NCBI GenBank assembly: GCA_021796055.1
Contig: JAJYOS010000022.1
Span: forward strand, 1-17,559
Direction of reading: 5' to 3'
DNA length: 17,559 nucleotides
Source: Bacteroidota bacterium
GTDB lineage: Bacteria; Bacteroidota; Kryptoniia; Kryptoniales; JAKASW01
Part shown: positions 13,583 through 17,559 of the stretch, piece after piece
Layout: each line of letters begins with the position of its first letter
How positions within the stretch are numbered: position 1 is the stretch's first letter
Notes under the pieces: generated by a model
The model's input: the letters and a program-made list of their open reading frames with translations, nothing else
Told to the model about the DNA's origin: nothing
Database searches by the model: none
Program-made: the position numbers and the translations under genes

Positions 13583-16500
13583 TTACTTTATGATCGCTAT
13601 TTTGCCGTACTTCTGCCCAACTCCGGGTGCGTCTACCAGGTAGAAGTAAACACCATAAGCGATCGACAGGTTATCACTCGTTCTGAGATCCCAATTCACT
13701 GCACCGTTAGCTATATCCTGTCCGGGGGGCATGGAGAGCTTCCTTATCAGCTGTCCCGCGGCGTCGAAAATGTAGATGGTGCTGTTCGCCGGAAGGTGTA
13801 TGAACGTAATTTTTCTCGTCCCGCGGCCGCTGTTTATTCCAGGAGGAAGTGGAAGCTCCTGCGTGGTGGCGGCGACGTATGGATTAGGGACAACTCTGAT
13901 CATGCCAAGCTGGTTCTCTGCAAGCGTTTTGTTCAGTGAATCAGAATGAGCCTTGAAGGAAAACACATCGCCTTTTCTGAACGGCTTGTCCGTGAGCAAG
14001 CTGAACGTCGCTGTGTTGCTGTTTGGCAACTGGATGGTAGTGTCCCCCTTGAAGCTCACATACCAGCCAAAGTTCGGATTGCCGTTCGTGAAACTTGGAA
14101 TAATTATTACGACCAGGTTCTTCGTCGGTGGAGAGAGAAGGTCATTGACGACCTGGGCATAAGCGAACTTGGCATATCCTCCCGTCGTGAGATTCTTTAT
14201 CCTGAAATTCACGGGCTGTGCCGTCAACCCATAGGCGGGGACCGCCGTGGAGGTATCGACGATGTTTTGACTGAAGACCAACTGATAATCCGAAGGGTCG
14301 TACGTGCTCGGAAGGAGTCCTCCGAGAGTGAAGACGCCCGTTTCATAAGGATAGGCTTTCGTAAGAGCCGTTGAATTCCATCCGAACGTCGAATCGGAAG
14401 TCGCGAGCTGCGTACTGTCATTGTTGAACGTCACCCGCATTCCATCAAACAAAGGAGGCTGAATATCCAGCTGATCTATCGGCGCATTCGCAATGAGAGT
14501 ATCTCCCGCCGTCACGTCGGTCACCGTATATGATTGAGTGTCGTGAAGGTAGGTAGCTGTCTTCGACTGGTTTTGCGGCGTGTACGACACGGCTGTATCG
14601 CTGAAGGTAACATTGAAGACATGGCCGTCGACGGTTCTCAAGGCCTGAGGGTTGACAATCTGCAAATCAACTGAGCCTGTGCCGTAGGTTGGCGTTTCAT
14701 GATATATCGAACCGCCGTTTGCCGGCATGTAGCCCGCCATCGGCGCCTGGGGAGTAACATACGCGACATTGACGTCGCAATGCGGTACACCTTCAGCATC
14801 GAGCGTCACGAACTTGGAGCACTCGGCCGGATACATGTTCTCTGCCGCGTTCCCCTTCGTGTACGAAGTGACCGCGTAATAATAGCCCTGCCCGTTCTGC
14901 AGCCCGCTGTCGACAAATGTGTGGACCAGGCCTATATCGTTGCCGAGATAAAACCGCGGGAGATCAGCCAGGGTCTGCGTCTGCGGGAGAAAGTAACCGC
15001 GAATGCCGTCCTTGAGATCATAAGTCGCTATCGCCTGTCCGCCACCTTCAGTGAAGCCGGGATCCGTAGAGCGGTAGATCTTATATCCTTCGAACGTATG
15101 CTGCTGGGAAGTGTCCTGGATCGATGTATCCCTGAAATGTTCCGCGGTGCTGTCCCAAAGGAGAGTGACTTTATGGTCGCCTGCTATCGCTATGAGATGC
15201 GGCTTCGGCGGCGCTTTAGTGAAATTGTAATTGTTGTTATAGATGTCCTGAACTATCTGCTTGTTCTGGAATAGGGTAGAGCTGTCTGCTCCGAAGACTA
15301 ACGCCATCGAAAATCTTTCGGTATGCAGCGGCGGCATCGGGAAATAACCTGAAGCAAACGCGAAGTTTCCCGCCTCCGGCACATCGGGGATCACGTCAAA
15401 GTAGCCCGGTGTCATGAGGTTCCACATCACCTCGCTGTTGCTCATGTTCGGCGAGCCAGATACCGTGAAGTAGCTGAAGCTTGTCAGACCGAGTTGATCG
15501 GATTCCTCCACGTCTGTTTGATCGAAGTGAGGTTCGCCGATGTTGTCCGTCGGTATACCGTCGCCCTCGTAGTCGTCGTACTGCTTGTTCCAGTTCCCGT
15601 TTTCGTCGCCGGACCAGTGAGCCGCCTGGATTCCGGGATGTTTCCCAGTGATCGGATCGATGGGAGCGTTGTAATTGGGAACCCAAGAAGTAACTTCATG
15701 GCCCGGACCGCTGTCCCTTGCTTTGTCTATCATGGTATTGTCGAGTCCCGTTCCCGTCAGATAGTCCTTGTACGCGAGCGGTCTAACATCCTGCCTGATT
15801 ATGTTGCCGTTCTGGTCTTTGAAAACTCTCTCGTAGTCCAGCTGATAGTTCTCGTCGATCAAGCCGTTCAATAGATCATCATGGCCGTCGTTCGGAACCT
15901 GTGTGAGCGTCTCGCCGTCGTATATCTTGTACGGCTTGCCCATCGAATAAACCGTTACAGTGTCGGTGGGACTCTTAAGAAGAGTGTCAAGCAGCACAAC
16001 CGACCTCACGTACCTGACCACCTGGAATGGAGCCGTCCCGGCTTCGGTAATGGTTTCCGTCGTCGGCGTGATGAGCGCGATCTTGTCGTCCGGCCAGTTT
16101 GGATTCGATCCCGGACTGTTAATGGAAAGAGTACGTGAGGCAACATTGGTGTTGTTGCCGGAATTGAACTGGAAATCGCTTGATGAGAAGGTGGGAGCGC
16201 TCGGGTCTTCGTTGCTGTTATTATTATCAATCCCATCGTACGGATTTCCCGGGCTTTCCAGGTAGGCGTAGCCGACATAACCCACAGTGCTCCGGACACC
16301 GGGCAAGACCTGGCTTAGCGGTATGAAACCTCTGGCAGTATTATTATCGTTCGCCAACCAGCTGTAGGCGATATTGTTATTCAAATCGAAATACCCGAGG
16401 AGATCCTGACAAGGAGTATAATCACCGTTGTTGGCGTAAGCGCCGCTGCAAGTTCCGATGATGACTCCGAACACGCTTTTGTTGTAAGTAGTCGTGCTAA

Positions 16501-17251
16501 TGTTTGTAATATCGTAAAGCCAAAACACGACATCCTGCGCCTGGATCTGTGACCATTGCATCCCGCGAACGGCGACGACAATCCCGATCCCTTTCCTTGA
16601 CGAATCCGTTGAGTCGGGTATGAACAAACCTCTTGTCCGCTGCTGGACGCTGCTGTCCGCGGCATCGTCCATCACGAAATAGCTCTCTTCGTCAGCATTG
16701 AACACACCCTTGCCGAAATAACCGTCCCATAAAGCCTTGCCGGTTGCAGGGTCCCGCCAAGTTGGGTGGTCGGGCCAGAAAGCCGGCCAGCTGTTCGGAT
16801 CCTGACTCATCGCGACGGTATCCTGGTTGAGGTTCACGTAACCGGGCTCCGGTTCAAAGCCTTCGAAAGCGCCGGATGTCGGATCCACTTTGGCGTCCTG
16901 GCCGTTCCTCGGCCCTTTCGCGATAGTGACCGAGTGTAAAGTGTCCGGCTTGCCGGTGCCGAAATAATCCCTGACCGGAAGCTGTACTCCGACCAGCGGC
17001 GTGATATCTCCTACATAGCTGTCCTTGGTCGCCGGGTAAGGCCAGTAGCCGCGGAGATCGTTCGCATTGAGGCCCGCGATGGAACCGTCGTTGCGAAAAG
17101 AAAGTCCAACCCGGTTGCCGTTTTGAATTCCGAAACGCGTATAAAGCGCGTTTCCCCAATTCGATCTCGCCCACTGGATCAGCTCCGGAGTCTGCGCGAA
17201 CGCAGTCCCGGTGAAGAACAAAACCGCAATGGCAACAAAAAATCTTTTCAT
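13583..17251 (-). CDS. Large secreted protein (1222 residues) with Fn3-like domain and T9SS-like tail
   Basis: A clean signal peptide (MKRFFVAIAVLFF ... AFAQ) begins at ATG 17249-17251, chosen over the TTG two codons upstream because AGAGG (17259-17263) is 7 nt before it. The N-terminal 650 residues are unlike any family I recognise. They are rich in Asn, Asp, Gly and aromatics, with acidic Asp/Asn clusters that may bind calcium (DGIDNNNSNEDPS, NDGHDDLLNGLIDEN, DDYEGDGIPTDN). An Fn3-like domain lies at about 680-808 (KVTLLWDS, FEGYKIYRS, GYYYAVTSY). The last 110 residues (from about 1111) are a divergent T9SS sorting domain: RVVPNPYV, TIYIFDAAGQLIRKL, YGVYFYLVD, YGKIAIIK. It sits 17 nt after a TonB-dependent receptor gene and directly before a PorV-like gene. 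Such receptor/large-protein/PorV sets look, from what I know, common in Ignavibacteria. It may be a surface partner of the receptor in place of SusD. Function is not established. Confidence 0.75.
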   Translation of the reverse strand: MKRFFVAIAVLFFTGTAFAQTPELIQWARSNWGNALYTRFGIQNGNRVGLSFRNDGSIAGLNANDLRGYWPYPATKDSYVGDITPLVGVQLPVRDYFGTGKPDTLHSVTIAKGPRNGQDAKVDPTSGAFEGFEPEPGYVNLNQDTVAMSQDPNSWPAFWPDHPTWRDPATGKALWDGYFGKGVFNADEESYFVMDDAADSSVQQRTRGLFIPDSTDSSRKGIGIVVAVRGMQWSQIQAQDVVFWLYDITNISTTTYNKSVFGVIIGTCSGAYANNGDYTPCQDLLGYFDLNNNIAYSWLANDNNTARGFIPLSQVLPGVRSTVGYVGYAYLESPGNPYDGIDNNNSNEDPSAPTFSSSDFQFNSGNNTNVASRTLSINSPGSNPNWPDDKIALITPTTETITEAGTAPFQVVRYVRSVVLLDTLLKSPTDTVTVYSMGKPYKIYDGETLTQVPNDGHDDLLNGLIDENYQLDYERVFKDQNGNIIRQDVRPLAYKDYLTGTGLDNTMIDKARDSGPGHEVTSWVPNYNAPIDPITGKHPGIQAAHWSGDENGNWNKQYDDYEGDGIPTDNIGEPHFDQTDVEESDQLGLTSFSYFTVSGSPNMSNSEVMWNLMTPGYFDVIPDVPEAGNFAFASGYFPMPPLHTERFSMALVFGADSSTLFQNKQIVQDIYNNNYNFTKAPPKPHLIAIAGDHKVTLLWDSTAEHFRDTSIQDTSQQHTFEGYKIYRSTDPGFTEGGGQAIATYDLKDGIRGYFLPQTQTLADLPRFYLGNDIGLVHTFVDSGLQNGQGYYYAVTSYTKGNAAENMYPAECSKFVTLDAEGVPHCDVNVAYVTPQAPMAGYMPANGGSIYHETPTYGTGSVDLQIVNPQALRTVDGHVFNVTFSDTAVSYTPQNQSKTATYLHDTQSYTVTDVTAGDTLIANAPIDQLDIQPPLFDGMRVTFNNDSTQLATSDSTFGWNSTALTKAYPYETGVFTLGGLLPSTYDPSDYQLVFSQNIVDTSTAVPAYGLTAQPVNFRIKNLTTGGYAKFAYAQVVNDLLSPPTKNLVVIIIPSFTNGNPNFGWYVSFKGDTTIQLPNSNTATFSLLTDKPFRKGDVFSFKAHSDSLNKTLAENQLGMIRVVPNPYVAATTQELPLPPGINSGRGTRKITFIHLPANSTIYIFDAAGQLIRKLSMPPGQDIANGAVNWDLRTSDNLSIAYGVYFYLVDAPGVGQKYGKIAIIK

Positions 17252-17268
17252 AATCAAACCTCTGGGCT

Positions 17269-17559
17269 TTAGAAAGAAATAGTCGTACCGATTTGAATCC
17301 TCCTCGGCGACGAATAGAAAGTCGGATTCGTGTAATAATCCTGGATTGTCGCAATCCTCTGCGGGGGATTCGATGCCAGCAGAGACTCTTCATACAGCGA
17401 TACGTTCGGCAAACCGGTGTCGGTGTATACTTGCAAAGCGTTCATCGTGTCGAAGATGTTGTCTACTCTCGCAAAGAGGGTCAGGCTCGTTCCGCCAGTG
17501 AATTTGAAAGTCTTGTAGAGCTGCATGTCGACGTTGTACGTGGCCGGCTTGTAAGCTGA
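17269..17559 (-). CDS. TonB-dependent receptor, C-terminal end (runs off window)
   Basis: Ninety-six in-frame residues continue past the window's right edge. They show the last strands of a TonB-dependent outer-membrane barrel: MQLYKTFKF, LTLFARVDNIFDT, and the terminal RRIQIGTTISF with C-terminal Phe, the outer-membrane assembly signal. This receptor would import oligosaccharide or another ligand across the outer membrane using TonB energy. It is the first visible gene of the TonB/large protein/PorV/starch-binding unit, with only 17 nt to the next gene and no terminator between. Plug and regulatory domains lie outside the window, so SusC-type membership cannot be tested. Confidence 0.85.
   Translation of the reverse strand, partial: SAYKPATYNVDMQLYKTFKFTGGTSLTLFARVDNIFDTMNALQVYTDTGLPNVSLYEESLLASNPPQRIATIQDYYTNPTFYSSPRRIQIGTTISF

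Noticed and set aside
13583..17251. SusD/RagB homologue
   Set aside because: The protein is more than twice the usual SusD length, has an Fn3-like domain and a T9SS-like tail, and shows no lipobox or SusD-type TPR pattern.

Overview
The window looks like a chromosomal segment from the Ignavibacteria/Chlorobi side of the Bacteroidota. The clearest clue is a type IX secretion (T9SS) type-A sorting domain of the QNYPNPFNPTT ... VYDVLG ... SGVYFYR ... MMLLK style, which ends three of the proteins. A PorV/PorQ-family outer-membrane protein and a TonB-dependent receptor support the same assignment. This is read from protein style only; no 16S or marker gene is present. Coding density is high, and essentially every real gene lies on the minus strand.

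Reading in the direction of transcription (from 17559 down): (1) the C-terminus of a TonB-dependent receptor (17269-17559), a 1222-residue secreted protein with an Fn3-like domain and a divergent T9SS tail (13583-17251), a PorV/PorQ-family protein (12557-13570), and a T9SS cargo with three starch-binding-like beta-sandwiches (10913-12436). This unit closes with a strong intrinsic terminator at 10829-10866. (2) A second unit holds a T9SS-exported GH66 dextranase/cycloisomaltooligosaccharide glucanotransferase-type enzyme (8601-10697), overlapping by ATGA with a T9SS-exported protein of 13-14 beta-propeller-like 48-residue repeats (5881-8604). A GC-rich hairpin follows at 5831-5865. (3) A third tightly packed unit holds a possible small ORF (5592-5819), a secreted YCF48-like beta-propeller (4303-5589), a membrane-anchored SGNH/GDSL hydrolase with C-terminal TPRs (2418-4301), and the N-terminal part of a secreted GH13 alpha-amylase (807-2393).

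Taken together this reads as a surface alpha-glucan (starch/dextran-like) capture and degradation locus. It uses T9SS cargo plus a TonB receptor and shows no SusD-like protein in the visible part. The substrate is inferred from the GH66, GH13 and CBM families.

The most unusual structure is at the left end. The GH13 gene is split by an inversion: a perfect 24-bp inverted repeat (24-47 and 890-913) flanks an 842-bp segment carrying all four catalytic motifs on the plus strand, opposite to its own N-terminal half. Flipping the segment rejoins the two halves in frame. It is either a real invertible segment or scar, or a fold-back assembly/library chimera; the sequence alone cannot decide. I saw no tRNA, rRNA, CRISPR array, transposase or integrase. 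No gene-free stretch exceeds 300 bases; the two longest gaps (about 285 and 215 nt) are described by their hairpins and the small ORF.
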